Positions 9,375 to 17,944 of a stretch of DNA of 64,000 nt are shown here, piece after piece; positions within the stretch are counted from its first letter, which is position 1; every line of letters starts with the position of its first letter. The notes beneath the pieces were generated by a model that was given only the letters and a program-made list of their open reading frames with translations, had not been told where the DNA came from and did not search any database. A program made the translations under genes and the position numbers. Origin of the DNA: Acinetobacter tjernbergiae DSM 14971 = CIP 107465 (lineage in GTDB: Bacteria; Pseudomonadota; Gammaproteobacteria; Pseudomonadales; Moraxellaceae); the NCBI RefSeq assembly GCF_000374425.1, contig NZ_KB894353.1:124001-188000 (forward strand), written 5' to 3'.

Positions 9375-10064
9375 TTAAATGTTATTACTGAGTTCCTGAC
9401 TCCAAGTCGACTCAGGTTGTTGATAAATATGCCAACAAAGATTTTGAACTGATGTCATCAATGCCTTATTTTGGCTATCCCAATCAAGCAGCATACAATA
9501 CGCAATATGAATCCCTTTCGGATGAAACTCTCTCGCCAAAGATTGTGATAATGCTCGAATACCTGCAAACATACTTTGACTCAGAAAATCGACATGTGCT
9601 GCCATCGTCGGTTGCCCTCCAAGAAAAATCAATGTACCACCTTGCTGACGCAGCATCTGCTTGATCATGACTTGTGAAACACTGACGGCACTTAGTCCCG
9701 TATTTTGCCACTGCTGTTCAATCTGTTGAGTTAATTCAGCTTCTTTTTGAGGATATGAATGAAAACTAGGCTGAAATATACATAGTTCAATCTGATGTGC
9801 TTGCTGTCGAATATGCTGCATCAAATCTTTTAAAGCCATCTGATTGATTAAGTTTAAATAGACAAGCGTCAATTCAGAATTTTGGCATTCAATCTTGACC
9901 GAATTTTGCTTGGCATCATGTAAGACCTGATAAACATGCATTGCTTTATGCTTATGCTGTTCGATACAAACTTGGCTCAAGGCTTGAATATCATCGCCGA
10001 AAAGAACAATACAAGGCTGTTGCTTGAGATGTGATTGAAACAATCGTGTGAATATTTTTTTCAT
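9375..10064 (-). CDS. SDR-like protein lacking the catalytic Tyr/Lys
   Basis: 229 residues from ATG 10064, chosen because GGAG precedes it and it begins one base after the stop of the upstream gene. The C-terminal half aligns with short-chain dehydrogenases (GGTLIFLGGQPTMAAH, then RALSQSLAREFHPKGIHIAY), but the position of the Y-x-x-x-K pair holds other residues and the N-terminal glycine motif of the cofactor site is not clear (CIVLFGDDIQALSQ). It looks like a diverged paralogue of the SDR encoded just upstream. It is the last gene of the operon. A non-catalytic partner of the other SDR is an inference. Confidence 0.75.
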   Translation of the reverse strand: MKKIFTRLFQSHLKQQPCIVLFGDDIQALSQVCIEQHKHKAMHVYQVLHDAKQNSVKIECQNSELTLVYLNLINQMALKDLMQHIRQQAHQIELCIFQPSFHSYPQKEAELTQQIEQQWQNTGLSAVSVSQVMIKQMLRQQGGTLIFLGGQPTMAAHVDFLSQSMFAGIRALSQSLAREFHPKGIHIAYCMLLDWDSQNKALMTSVQNLCWHIYQQPESTWSQELSNNI

Positions 10065-10065
10065 C

Positions 10066-10839
10066 TTAGAATCGCTCCTGATACGGGCGTAAATCCAATT
10101 CATGTGTCCACAAATCACTACTTTGTTGATACAGCATCCAATAATTTTCAGCGATTGCTTCGATATTTAAACCACCCGTTCCACGCGTCAACCGAGCCAA
10201 ACGCCCTAAGCCAAATAAAGCCTTATTGACACGATCACCATCGACCATGCCATCAACCACCACATGCGCCACATGAATATTTTGCGATTTATAGCATTGT
10301 GCGAGATTTAAAGCATATGATCTTAATGCTGACTTCCCCATGGTAAAAGCTGCGAAAAATGGTTTTCCTCGCATTGAGGCACTTGCTCCAGTAAAGATCA
10401 ACGTGCCCTTTTGTTGCTGTTCAAAGATCTTTAGGCTACTTTGCGATACCCAATAGGCAGATAAAAAAGTAGAACGCCACATTTTCGTAAAAAACTGAAG
10501 CGACGTTTTTAGGAAAATTGAAGGAACATTACCACCGACATTATGAATCACTGCTGCAATCTGTTCATCTGAGTGATTGATCGAGTCAAACAAAATCTGA
10601 ATTTGTACAGGGTCTTCCGCATCTAACGATTTTGCGATTGCCGTTCCACCATGTAATCGAATTTCAGCAGCGACATCTTCAACCTTCTGCAACGTACGTC
10701 CAACCACATAGACTTTTAAACCCGCTTGTGCAAAACGTCGTGCAACTGCCGCACCAATGCCTTGCTGAGCACCTACACCAATCACCACCGCACATGGTAT
10801 CGGATTGGTTAGTTTTATGCTGTTACTTGGCGTACTCAT
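10066..10839 (-). CDS. Short-chain dehydrogenase/reductase-family protein, Phe in place of catalytic Tyr
   Basis: 257 residues from the ATG at 10839, which overlaps the stop of the GST gene as ATGA; an in-frame start at 10854 is less likely. The nucleotide-binding motif GVGAQQGIG is intact near the N terminus, and VIHNVGG stands for the usual NNAG. The active-site stretch reads GASAS...FAAFTMGKSAL, so the tyrosine of Y-x-x-x-K is Phe while the Lys is kept. Oxidoreductase activity by the classical mechanism is therefore in doubt. It is translationally coupled to the GST gene before it and followed at once by the second SDR-like gene. Confidence 0.88.
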   Translation of the reverse strand: MSTPSNSIKLTNPIPCAVVIGVGAQQGIGAAVARRFAQAGLKVYVVGRTLQKVEDVAAEIRLHGGTAIAKSLDAEDPVQIQILFDSINHSDEQIAAVIHNVGGNVPSIFLKTSLQFFTKMWRSTFLSAYWVSQSSLKIFEQQQKGTLIFTGASASMRGKPFFAAFTMGKSALRSYALNLAQCYKSQNIHVAHVVVDGMVDGDRVNKALFGLGRLARLTRGTGGLNIEAIAENYWMLYQQSSDLWTHELDLRPYQERF

Positions 10840-11519
10840 AATTGGACAATCCATTGTGCAATATGTGGATAGCTGTTAATTTTTGCGCCCCATACTTTAT
10901 TAGTACGTACGATTTCCAGAAGCTGTGAACCAACTGAGATATCAGCCAACGTTTTTACCTCGCCAACCAGCCAACCCGTTTTGCTCAAGACCAACTCAAT
11001 TCGTTCCAAATGTCGAATAAATTCAGCCTCAATATCCGCTTTTGCCATACGTCCTGTACCTTGCATTGTTAACTGCAAACTCAAAGCTGATTTCAATAAC
11101 GGTTTCAGCAAAATAACTTCATGCTTAGGACGACCTTCAGCACTGATTGCCACAGCATGATTAAATGCTTCAGCATCACTCACGCGGAAATGAATTTCAT
11201 AGAAATATAGCAGCTCATCCGCCCAATCTTCCCAAAGTTCAACATAGGCTTTTTGCAAAGGATCTGCTGGATATAAACGAGGTAATTCAGGGTAAGTCTC
11301 ATCCAAATAACGAGCGATACGCGTACTGTCTTGAATCCGTTGACCATTAATATCCAATACAGGTACTTTACCAACTTTGCTCAACATCGGCACTTTCGCA
11401 CCTAGAACCCCATTATAATTGGCAGTTTCATAGGCAATGCCTTTGAACTTCAACATTCGAGCAACTTTTTGGCAGAACGGTGAGATTTCCCACTGATGTA
11501 AAACAACTGAATTTTTCAT
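10836..11519 (-). CDS. Glutathione S-transferase family protein
   Basis: 227 residues, preceded by AGGAAAAAAGA. An N-terminal thioredoxin-like domain is clear (WEISPFCQKVARMLKFKGIAYE, then VGKVPVLDINGQRIQDSTRIARYLDETYP, where the cis-Pro of KVPVL and the D-S pair for glutathione are present), followed by an all-helical C-terminal domain. The CQK positions may serve as active-site residue, though many GSTs of this type use Ser or Cys differently. It shares the operon with hydrolases and SDR proteins; substrate unknown. Confidence 0.9.
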   Translation of the reverse strand: MKNSVVLHQWEISPFCQKVARMLKFKGIAYETANYNGVLGAKVPMLSKVGKVPVLDINGQRIQDSTRIARYLDETYPELPRLYPADPLQKAYVELWEDWADELLYFYEIHFRVSDAEAFNHAVAISAEGRPKHEVILLKPLLKSALSLQLTMQGTGRMAKADIEAEFIRHLERIELVLSKTGWLVGEVKTLADISVGSQLLEIVRTNKVWGAKINSYPHIAQWIVQL

Positions 11520-11535
11520 TCTTTTTTCCTGTCAA

Positions 11536-11994
11536 TTATTGTGTTTCTTGCAAAATACTTCGGCGAGTTGGAAGCCAAAATACGATAAATAACACTAATA
11601 TGCTCCAACCTAAAAGCAAATCGCCCAGTAGATGTATTTTTTCATTCGGCATGACCAATGCCATTGCTGTCATTAATCCAAAATGACCTATATTTGCGAT
11701 TGCGGTAAAATCCAAGAATGCGATATTTTTCTCAGGAAACTTGGCAATCTTGAGCAGAAACCATCCCCAAACAACATAAATAATCGAGATCATGGCTTCA
11801 TAGTGTTCAGCATGTGGTTCTACACCGCCCCATCGAATTAAACGTAAAATCAGTCTTCCGACCTCATTTTTTAATAGATGATCAGTCCATCCAAAAAGTA
11901 TGGCGAATAAAGCAATACCAAAAAAAGAAAGAAAACCCAATCCCATTAAAGTCATTACTTTATTGAAATGACGAGCGTAAAAATTGGTTTGCAT
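11536..11994 (-). CDS. Small integral membrane protein, about four membrane helices
   Basis: 152 residues with good ribosome site GGAGATGAAAG before the ATG. Hydrophobic segments lie near residues 13-35, 67-83, 90-112 and 121-142. No family name can be given with confidence. It sits 16 bases before the GST gene and 63 bases after the thioesterase gene, inside the eight-gene operon, which suggests a membrane-linked step or a partner for the hydrophobic substrate. Confidence 0.8.
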   Translation of the reverse strand: MQTNFYARHFNKVMTLMGLGFLSFFGIALFAILFGWTDHLLKNEVGRLILRLIRWGGVEPHAEHYEAMISIIYVVWGWFLLKIAKFPEKNIAFLDFTAIANIGHFGLMTAMALVMPNEKIHLLGDLLLGWSILVLFIVFWLPTRRSILQETQ

Positions 11995-12057
11995 CTTTCA
12001 TCTCCAACAACTCATTTTAGTTTTGATTCAGAACCTACATACTGACTGATACATCGA

Positions 12058-12498
12058 TTAAGTACGGATCACCATATTGGTTGCTGTCGCATGGGCATAT
12101 AATTTTCCTTCCTCATCACGCAGATAACCTTCAGAAATCACCAAATTACGTCCAACATTAATCACTTTTCCTTCAGCGATGAGTTTTTTATTAAATGGCA
12201 TTGGACGACACATTTTGATGGCTAAATCCGTTGTACCATAACCCTCACCTGCTGCTAGCACGGTATGCGTTGCACAACCCGTCACCGAATCTAATACTGT
12301 TGCAGCAAAACCACCATTTACGCCCCCTAAAGGATTAGTATGTCGTTCATCTGCAATCGCAATAAATACAATCCGCCCATATTCAACTTCAGCGACACCT
12401 TCCATGCCCATTGTTTTAGCAATTCCAGGTGGTGGCACTAAACCTTGTTGAAATGCCTGCATGATTTCTAAACCCGTCATTTGATTTGGAGTTTTCAT
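12058..12498 (-). CDS. PaaI-type hot-dog-fold thioesterase
   Basis: 146 residues. The hot-dog signature HTNPLGGVNGGFAATVLDSVTGCA carries the Asn/Gly-rich turn and the acidic residue of the long central helix seen in PaaI acyl-CoA thioesterases; the C-terminal strands (LIAEGKVINVGRNLVISEG, then YAHATATNMV) fit as well. It would hydrolyse acyl- or aryl-CoA esters in the cytoplasm. In the operon it fits release of an acid from CoA alongside the alpha/beta hydrolase. Confidence 0.88.
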   Translation of the reverse strand: MKTPNQMTGLEIMQAFQQGLVPPPGIAKTMGMEGVAEVEYGRIVFIAIADERHTNPLGGVNGGFAATVLDSVTGCATHTVLAAGEGYGTTDLAIKMCRPMPFNKKLIAEGKVINVGRNLVISEGYLRDEEGKLYAHATATNMVIRT

Positions 12499-12533
12499 CT
12501 GTTTGATCTCATTTTCTATGTGAAATAAAGTGT

Positions 12534-13445
12534 TTAAGCAATTTGCTTTGATCTACGCTGTGAAATGGATTGCACAAATTGCTGAATCTTTTCTGCAATC
12601 GGCTGTGGCTGACTTAGAATTCCCCAATGCCCTGCGCTCACTTCGGTATAGCGAATATCCTGAACCCACTCCTCCATACCTCGACTCAATGACAAGGGCA
12701 CAAACGGATCTTGATTCATCAACAACATCTGCACAGGAATGCTGGTGCGACGGCGTGAAGGATTTAAAAGTGGTTTTACTAAATTCTGACGATATAGCCC
12801 CAGACCGCTTTTTGCATTTCTCAGTTGTGTCGGGCTTGCTTCGACCGTGGTATTTTCTAAATAACCCACAAGCGTTGACCACAGCTTATCTAAGCCTAAA
12901 TGCCACGTCAGTTCTGGCAATATCGGTATCTGAAACATCGCCATATAACCAGATGCGGTTATGCGCTTGGCGACATTAAAATAGCCTTGGAAATTTCGTT
13001 GAGCCAATTGACGCTGAAACCACCACCCCACATGATCTGCACTCGGTGCTAATGCAGTATACGAGGCAATTTGAGGCTTTAAACGATCCCCTAATACGGC
13101 TTCCCAAGCTTGCAAAGCACCCCAATCATGACCAACTAAATGAATGGCTTGGTCTGGACTCACTGCTTGAATGACTTGAGATAAGTCTTGTACTAAATAA
13201 TCAAAAGCATAGCCTTGCGTGGTTTCAGGAATATCAGACAACCCTGTGCCTCTTACATCATAAGCAACCACATTGAAATCAACTGCTAAACGTTCGGCAA
13301 CCAACTGCCAGACATCAGCAGCATCAGGATAACCATGTACCAATACGATTGTTTCTCGATCCGCATCTAAACGCCCCCAGTGATAAGCTGCTAAACAGAT
13401 ATTGCCTGAATGCACATAATGCTTGGTTTTTTCAAAATGATTCAT
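12534..13445 (-). CDS. Alpha/beta hydrolase, epoxide-hydrolase-like
   Basis: 303 residues. The oxyanion region reads VLVHGYPDAADVW and the nucleophile elbow LVGHDWGALQAW, giving Asp as nucleophile, the pattern of epoxide hydrolases and haloalkane dehalogenases rather than Ser esterases. Near the end AGHWGILSQPQPIAEKI supplies the catalytic His. The gene overlaps the stop of the preceding PF10118-type gene by four bases (ATGA), so translation is coupled. Substrate is unknown; the first-domain half of bacterial EphD-like proteins has the same pattern. Confidence 0.9.
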   Translation of the reverse strand: MNHFEKTKHYVHSGNICLAAYHWGRLDADRETIVLVHGYPDAADVWQLVAERLAVDFNVVAYDVRGTGLSDIPETTQGYAFDYLVQDLSQVIQAVSPDQAIHLVGHDWGALQAWEAVLGDRLKPQIASYTALAPSADHVGWWFQRQLAQRNFQGYFNVAKRITASGYMAMFQIPILPELTWHLGLDKLWSTLVGYLENTTVEASPTQLRNAKSGLGLYRQNLVKPLLNPSRRRTSIPVQMLLMNQDPFVPLSLSRGMEEWVQDIRYTEVSAGHWGILSQPQPIAEKIQQFVQSISQRRSKQIA

Positions 13446-14377
13446 GACTGCACCTGTGTCAAAGTCTCGGCTTTTTGCTGATAAGCAAGTACACCCGCAG
13501 ATTGAGCCAAATAGCTTTGTGCAAGCTCCGTTGAAGCTTCGTAAAACGGGTGATAATTGGGTTTAAAGAACCGTAAACTGGTAGTCAAAAACCATACAGG
13601 ACCAGGCATATAGCCATTTAAATCCGAACGATGCCAAGCCTTCCAAAATGCAGGTCGCCATAAGCTTTTTTGCTGCTTCGGAATCAATGGATCATCTTGC
13701 GCAAGTTGTACTGTACCTGCCGCCATCAGGTAAGTAAAAATAGGTGCTGTCACTGCCATCACCGCAATACGCAATAGATAATTTCCAGAAATGTGCTGAT
13801 AAACATCATAAGCAACTGTGCGATGTTCAACTTCTTCAGCACTGTGCCAAGTGAATAAATCACTGACCACAGGATCACCCCCACGAGCTTCCCAATCGGA
13901 ACGCGTCAAAACATATTGACCAATTGCAGAAGTAAAATGTTCCGCAGCAGCTACAAGTCCAACACGTGCATTTAGCCAAGGTCTTTGCCATGATTTTGGT
14001 AATTTAAACCCTAAAGGTTTGTCCGCTAAGACATGATCAAACAGATTGACGACGCGTTTATATTGCTGCTCTACATCAACGCCATAGCGCACTAGATAGG
14101 CATCAATTGAGCCTTTATGTGCTTGAGAATGAATGGCTTCTTGTCGAATAAAGATCTTGGTATCTGCTCTTAATTTTTCATCTTCAATCAACGGCAAGGC
14201 TTTATTGAACATGCGGCAGAAAAAATACTCACCACGAACCAAGGTAAAACTAAAATGATTAACACCATGACTGGCTAATGGATCTTGTGGAATCCAATGT
14301 AAGGGTGAAGCATTCCATTCAAATTTCACTTGTCGAGGAATCATCGCCCAACTTGCTTTTGATGCTTGTGATTGCAT
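13442..14377 (-). CDS. PF10118-type 'metal-dependent hydrolase' (ferritin-like), copy 2
   Basis: 311 residues, preceded by GAGGAATAACCC. It has paired E-x-x-H type motifs (RQEAIHSQAHKG about residue 94 and HSAEEVEHRTVAYDVY about residue 182) expected to hold two metal ions in a helical bundle. The family was named as hydrolase by prediction; the motifs look like diiron oxidase or oxygenase sites. A second member of the same family precedes it in the operon, 16 bases away. Together they suggest a two-member, possibly heteromeric enzyme acting on a lipid-like substrate; this is inference. Confidence 0.85.
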   Translation of the reverse strand: MQSQASKASWAMIPRQVKFEWNASPLHWIPQDPLASHGVNHFSFTLVRGEYFFCRMFNKALPLIEDEKLRADTKIFIRQEAIHSQAHKGSIDAYLVRYGVDVEQQYKRVVNLFDHVLADKPLGFKLPKSWQRPWLNARVGLVAAAEHFTSAIGQYVLTRSDWEARGGDPVVSDLFTWHSAEEVEHRTVAYDVYQHISGNYLLRIAVMAVTAPIFTYLMAAGTVQLAQDDPLIPKQQKSLWRPAFWKAWHRSDLNGYMPGPVWFLTTSLRFFKPNYHPFYEASTELAQSYLAQSAGVLAYQQKAETLTQVQS

Positions 14378-14393
14378 GGGTTATTCCTCAAAG

Positions 14394-15260
14394 TTAAGCA
14401 GGTAAATGATTTTCGACTTGGGATAATCCAATTTTTACTTTGGTTTTTGCGACGATTTCAGACTCATCACTGTCATTGGGATGAAAATTAAAACGGTAAT
14501 AATCTAAAAATTTAGGAATGAAAACTTTATATTTTTCTCTGCCATGTTGTGCAAATTTACGCCATGATTTTAGATTTAACAGTTGTTGATCACGCTTCAA
14601 AAGTACCACTTGATATGCTGTCGACATGGCGGTAATCATGGCTAAACTAAAGGTAAAAACAGCAACTCGCGGAATATAAGCAGCCAATCCTTTGCCATAT
14701 AAATATTCATACATATCATAAGCAACCGCTTTATGTTCTGTTTCCTCAACGCTGTGCCATAACCATAAATTACGAATGGTTTCATCGGTCATGAGTTCAT
14801 TCACATCTTTCATCATTTCCACCACAAGTACAGCGGTGTAATGTTCTAAGCCCACCGTAACCAATAAATTCCATTTTTTGGGAAAAGTTCGTTCAATCGC
14901 TTTCAGAATAATCCCTGTGGTTTTTTCTAATGATTCAGGATCTAAACCATACTGCTGCGCACTACGATGAAATGCATGATGTTCTTTGGAATGCATGGCT
15001 TCCTGACCAATAAATGCACCAATATCACGATCTAACTGCTGGTTATCTTTAACCTGACTTCGCAAGGCACGGACTGATCGTACAAAATAAGACTCACCTT
15101 CTGGAAATAATGTAGACAACCCCGTGAAATAATGGGTAAACGTAGGCTCATTATTACACCAATACTTAGGCATATCCTGAAACTCATAATCCATACGACG
15201 TACTGGGAATGATGCAGGTGTTTTTTGCTTTGATTTTTCTTTCAACACTGACATAGACAT
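14394..15260 (-). CDS. PF10118-type 'metal-dependent hydrolase' (ferritin-like), copy 1
   Basis: 288 residues; GAGGTGAGTC precedes the ATG. The metal motifs are IGQEAMHSKEHHAFH (about residue 88) and WHSVEETEHKAVAYDMYEY (about 168), both with E-x-x-H spacing, plus an internal Glu/His in GLEHYTAVLVVEMM. It is the first gene of the leftward operon, so a promoter should lie in 15261-15690. The C-terminal tail is basic and may sit against the membrane. Known for the family only as predicted metal-dependent hydrolase. Confidence 0.87.
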   Translation of the reverse strand: MSMSVLKEKSKQKTPASFPVRRMDYEFQDMPKYWCNNEPTFTHYFTGLSTLFPEGESYFVRSVRALRSQVKDNQQLDRDIGAFIGQEAMHSKEHHAFHRSAQQYGLDPESLEKTTGIILKAIERTFPKKWNLLVTVGLEHYTAVLVVEMMKDVNELMTDETIRNLWLWHSVEETEHKAVAYDMYEYLYGKGLAAYIPRVAVFTFSLAMITAMSTAYQVVLLKRDQQLLNLKSWRKFAQHGREKYKVFIPKFLDYYRFNFHPNDSDESEIVAKTKVKIGLSQVENHLPA

Positions 15261-15693
15261 GACTCACCTCAAGAATTTTATCTCAAAATATTAAGTTCTA
15301 AAAAGGAACTTATAAAAACAAAATAACGATGCTCAAATAGCTTGTCAACAAAGTAGATAGGTCGACCAGTAAAGTTGTCCTCAAATGACAGCCTTCTTCC
15401 CATAAAGATAAATTGATAAAAAAATAATGATTCAAAGATTGACTGATGAATAGGTGTGCTATTAGTTTTTATATTTAATTTAATAATCTAGGATAATTAT
15501 GAATCTTCTCAGCCCATGATTTCTAAAATGTGACTATTTCAATTTAAGTATTTCCAAAAACATCAATAACTAAATAATAAGTATAAACATAATCTTATCA
15601 GTTCATTTCCGAAAGAAACTGCTGTTAAAATTATTAAAATCTCTGTGATCCAATCACAAGAACTCTGTTCATATCTTGCTAATTGGTTATAAA
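15261..15693. other. Divergent intergenic region
   Basis: About 430 A+T-rich bases between the start of the leftward eight-gene operon and the ssrA promoter. It must hold the operon promoter, but no single candidate stood out by eye. No gene seen. Confidence 0.6.
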
Positions 15694-15722
15694 TTAACAT
15701 TTAGTTTTTAATAAACTATGCT
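15694..15722 (+). promoter_or_regulatory. Likely sigma-70 promoter of ssrA
   Basis: TTAACA at 15694-15699 and TATGCT at 15717-15722 are 17 bases apart, which would start transcription near 15729, just before the mature tmRNA 5' end. A TATGAT overlaps at 15722. Confidence 0.5.
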
Positions 15723-15739
15723 ATGATTGCAAATCAATT

Positions 15740-16098
15740 GGGGATGTTCCTGGCTTCGACGCTGGTGATGAAACTCATAGATGCATGTCGAGAGCGCATT
15801 TTCTCTCGTAAATCAAATTTGCATTTTTTAGTCGCAAACGACGAATCATACGCTCTAGCTGCCTAAGGGCAGCTTGTCCGCCTCTCTGAATACTTGTGGT
15901 TAGAGAGTCCGACTGAAGCGCACGCACACAAGTCCGTATAAAGCCAAGCCTCGGGGCTTTGTACTAAACTTAGAGGATCGCGATTTGTACCCTGTTCGTC
16001 GGGTCACAAAGAGTTAAAATAATTGACGATATCTAAGCATGTAGTATTCTCGAGCGTAGTGCTGGCGGACGCGGGTTCGACTCCCGCCATCTCCACCA
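15740..16098 (+). ncRNA. ssrA: Transfer-messenger RNA (tmRNA)
   Basis: The 5' end GGGGATG pairs with CATCTCC near the 3' end to form the tRNA-like acceptor stem, followed by encoded ACCA. The 5' part holds TTCCTGGCTTCGACG, typical of tmRNA, and the T arm GCGGGTTCGACTCCCGC is intact at 16071-16087. The resume codon GCA at 15834 opens a tag frame that reads ANDESYALAA and ends with TAA at 15864-15866; the Ala-rich end is the normal protease signal. tmRNA with SmpB rescues stalled ribosomes. Its 3' end is the attachment site of the element to the right, and remains complete after integration. Confidence 0.97.
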
Positions 16099-16102
16099 AA
16101 TT
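16072..16102 (+). other. attL: ssrA 3' end
   Basis: T arm and acceptor end of ssrA plus the first bases after CCA (…CCATCTCCACCAAATT). It matches in direct orientation the segment at 20431-20460, about 22 of 30 positions, as expected for a duplicated integration site. Confidence 0.65.
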
Positions 16103-16144
16103 CTTAAATTTGTATGTCGTAACATTACGGTATATGAGTAAATA

Positions 16145-16178
16145 AAGCTTAAATCTTAATGGTTTAGGCTTTTTTTTA
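16145..16178 (+). terminator. Terminator of ssrA, supplied by the element
   Basis: AAGCTTAAAT (16145-16154) pairs with GTTTAGGCTT (16162-16171) with two G-T pairs, loop CTTAATG, followed by eight Ts. The same structure with changed bases recurs at 20502-20536. Confidence 0.8.
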
Positions 16179-16278
16179 TGCCTGTTTATGCTGTTATATG
16201 AAGTTTCTTATAGCTTGTTGCTGTGTATGGTAGCGTGTATAGTATGAATTAGTAAAAAGCCACCATACAAGACATGCT

Positions 16279-17523
16279 ATGAAAAAATCAGATGTAAAGT
16301 CTTATCCGATGCGAGATACCGTATTAGGCTCATTGGAAGCAGAAGAAAAAGAGTACCGCATTAATGACGGAAATAACTTACATTTTGTAGTTCACCCTAA
16401 AGGCAATAAGCGATGGGAGTTAAGATATAAAAAGCCTAGCAGTGGTAAGTGGTCATGGGTGGGTTTAGGTACATATCCTGAAGTTGGTGGAAGCTTTGCA
16501 AGAAAGAAAGCTGATGAGGCTCGTAAGTTAATTGCTCAAGGTGTTGATCCAGTTGTACAGAAAGCGGAAGTTAGACTAGCGACATTGGAGCAAGGAGCTT
16601 TTACTTTTCAGCAACTTGCTGAAGAGTTTTATCTTACAAAAACATGGACGCCTGACACTACAGCTCGTAATGTAGGTGCATTAAATAATCATGTAATGCC
16701 TGCAATGGGTAAGAAAGATTACCGAAATATCAATAAACAAGAATGGCATGATCTTTTTCAGGGGATACAAAAAAAGCTGAATCCTCGAACGGGTAAACCA
16801 ATTATTGAAACAGGTCAGCGTGTCACAGCATTGGTACGAGAAATTTATGATTATGCTGAGGTGACAGGTAAAGCTACATATAACCCTATTACTAATTTGC
16901 ATAAGTATCTTAAAAAACACGAAAGCAATGGGATGAAGCATGTCGCTGATGAGGAACTGCCAGCATTATTGCGGGCTATTGATAAATACCCTGCATTGGA
17001 TACACGTATTGGTCTTAAATTGCTTTCAATGCTTTTCAGCAGACCATCTGAATTAAGAGAGGCAAAATGGGAGGAGTTTGATTTGGTAAAGGGTATATGG
17101 TTAATCCCAGCATCAAGAATGAAAATGAAGAAAGAGCATAAAGTTCCACTAGCAAAACAAGCCTTGTTGTTACTGCAAGAGCTAAAGCAATTAACAAGTC
17201 ATTCACCATTTTTATTTCCTAGTAGGAGTAATAAGGGGCAACCTAAGTCGGATACGGTATTTATCGAAGCTTTAAAAAGAATTGGGTATGGTGGAAAGCA
17301 AAACCCTCATGGCTTCCGTCATATTGCTAGTACCATATTAAATAACCAATTTAGTGATAAACCCCAAGTGGTTGAGGCATGTTTAGCTCATACTAAAAAC
17401 GGTGTTAAAGGGACGTATGATAAGGCAACTCATTTTGAAGAGAGAAAAGGTATTATGCAATGGTATGCTGATCATTTGGAACAATTGGCAGTTGGTACGG
17501 TAATTCAGTTTAAAAGAGCATAG
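16279..17523 (+). CDS. P4-type tyrosine recombinase (integrase)
   Basis: 414 residues. The N-terminal ~90 residues are the DUF4102-type arm-binding domain (YRINDGNNLHFVVHPKG, WVGLGTYPEVGGSFARKKADEARKLIAQG). The catalytic half shows the first Arg in SRPSELREAKWEEFD, the H-x-x-R box HGFRHIASTILN and the nucleophile Tyr in GVKGTYDKATHFEER. It should integrate and excise the element at the 3' end of ssrA, from whose CCA end it starts 180 bases away. Repeated TGTATGGT/ACCATACA arms just before the start codon (16223-16229 and 16262-16269) may be integrase arm or autoregulatory sites. Full length and apparently intact. Confidence 0.95.
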   Translation: MKKSDVKSYPMRDTVLGSLEAEEKEYRINDGNNLHFVVHPKGNKRWELRYKKPSSGKWSWVGLGTYPEVGGSFARKKADEARKLIAQGVDPVVQKAEVRLATLEQGAFTFQQLAEEFYLTKTWTPDTTARNVGALNNHVMPAMGKKDYRNINKQEWHDLFQGIQKKLNPRTGKPIIETGQRVTALVREIYDYAEVTGKATYNPITNLHKYLKKHESNGMKHVADEELPALLRAIDKYPALDTRIGLKLLSMLFSRPSELREAKWEEFDLVKGIWLIPASRMKMKKEHKVPLAKQALLLLQELKQLTSHSPFLFPSRSNKGQPKSDTVFIEALKRIGYGGKQNPHGFRHIASTILNNQFSDKPQVVEACLAHTKNGVKGTYDKATHFEERKGIMQWYADHLEQLAVGTVIQFKRA

Positions 17524-17537
17524 GATATTTTAATATT

Positions 17538-17642
17538 TTGAAAGTTAATGAAGCAGGGAGTATCGAGATTGTTAAGCACCTCATCGATAAATACAGTGGT
17601 GTTAAGCCTACTGCCTCTCCTCCCTATAGAGATATAAAATAA
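17538..17642 (+). CDS. Possible short ORF after the integrase
   Basis: TTG start at 17538 followed by 34 codons (VNEAGSIEIVKHLIDKYSG near the start) to a TAA. It has fairly normal composition, but no clear ribosome site and no recognised family; it might be a fragment of a lost gene. Low confidence. Confidence 0.2.
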   Translation: MKVNEAGSIEIVKHLIDKYSGVKPTASPPYRDIK

Positions 17643-17688
17643 TATTTTTGAGGTATGTTATCCTTATGACGTAAGGCTTTAACAATAA

Positions 17689-17715
17689 AATTGATTGATC
17701 AAAAAACAATCAATT
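17689..17715. repeat. 9-bp inverted repeat before the replication gene
   Basis: AATTGATTG (17689-17697) and CAATCAATT (17707-17715) with loop ATCAAAAAA. It lies in the 420-base gap between the integrase and replication genes, which is where regulatory or origin sites would be expected. Confidence 0.45.
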
Positions 17716-17872
17716 AGCAATAATTTTTATTGACTCTTTGCTTGTGTTTATTGTATATTTAAAAGTATTGTTTTATGTTAATACAACATGACGGAACGAT
17801 TGTATAAGTTATACAAGCAAATCCGAAACCTAACCTATTAAGGTAAATGAAAACTTAAAGTCTTGACTCTCT

Positions 17873-17902
17873 ACATCTAGTTTAAAAATGGACTATCGAT
17901 GT
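17873..17902. repeat. Bulged hairpin before the replication gene, possible origin or attenuator
   Basis: ACATC-TAGT (17873-17881) pairs with ACTA-tc-GATGT (17892-17902) and is followed at 17908-17915 by GGTTTTTT. A stem-loop of this kind just upstream of a rolling-circle initiator gene could be its nick-site hairpin, or an attenuator of the gene. Only position and structure support this. Confidence 0.35.
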
Positions 17903-17944
17903 TTGAGGGTTTTTTGCGTTCTAAATTTTATGTGAGGAAAATAT

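Noticed and set aside
12530..12979. 149-codon plus-strand frame inside the alpha/beta hydrolase gene
   Set aside because: Lies opposite a strong coding gene and shows no family pattern.
17641..17944. tRNA-like or CRISPR-like structure in the integrase-replicase gap
   Set aside because: Only simple inverted repeats are visible; no cloverleaf and no regular repeats.
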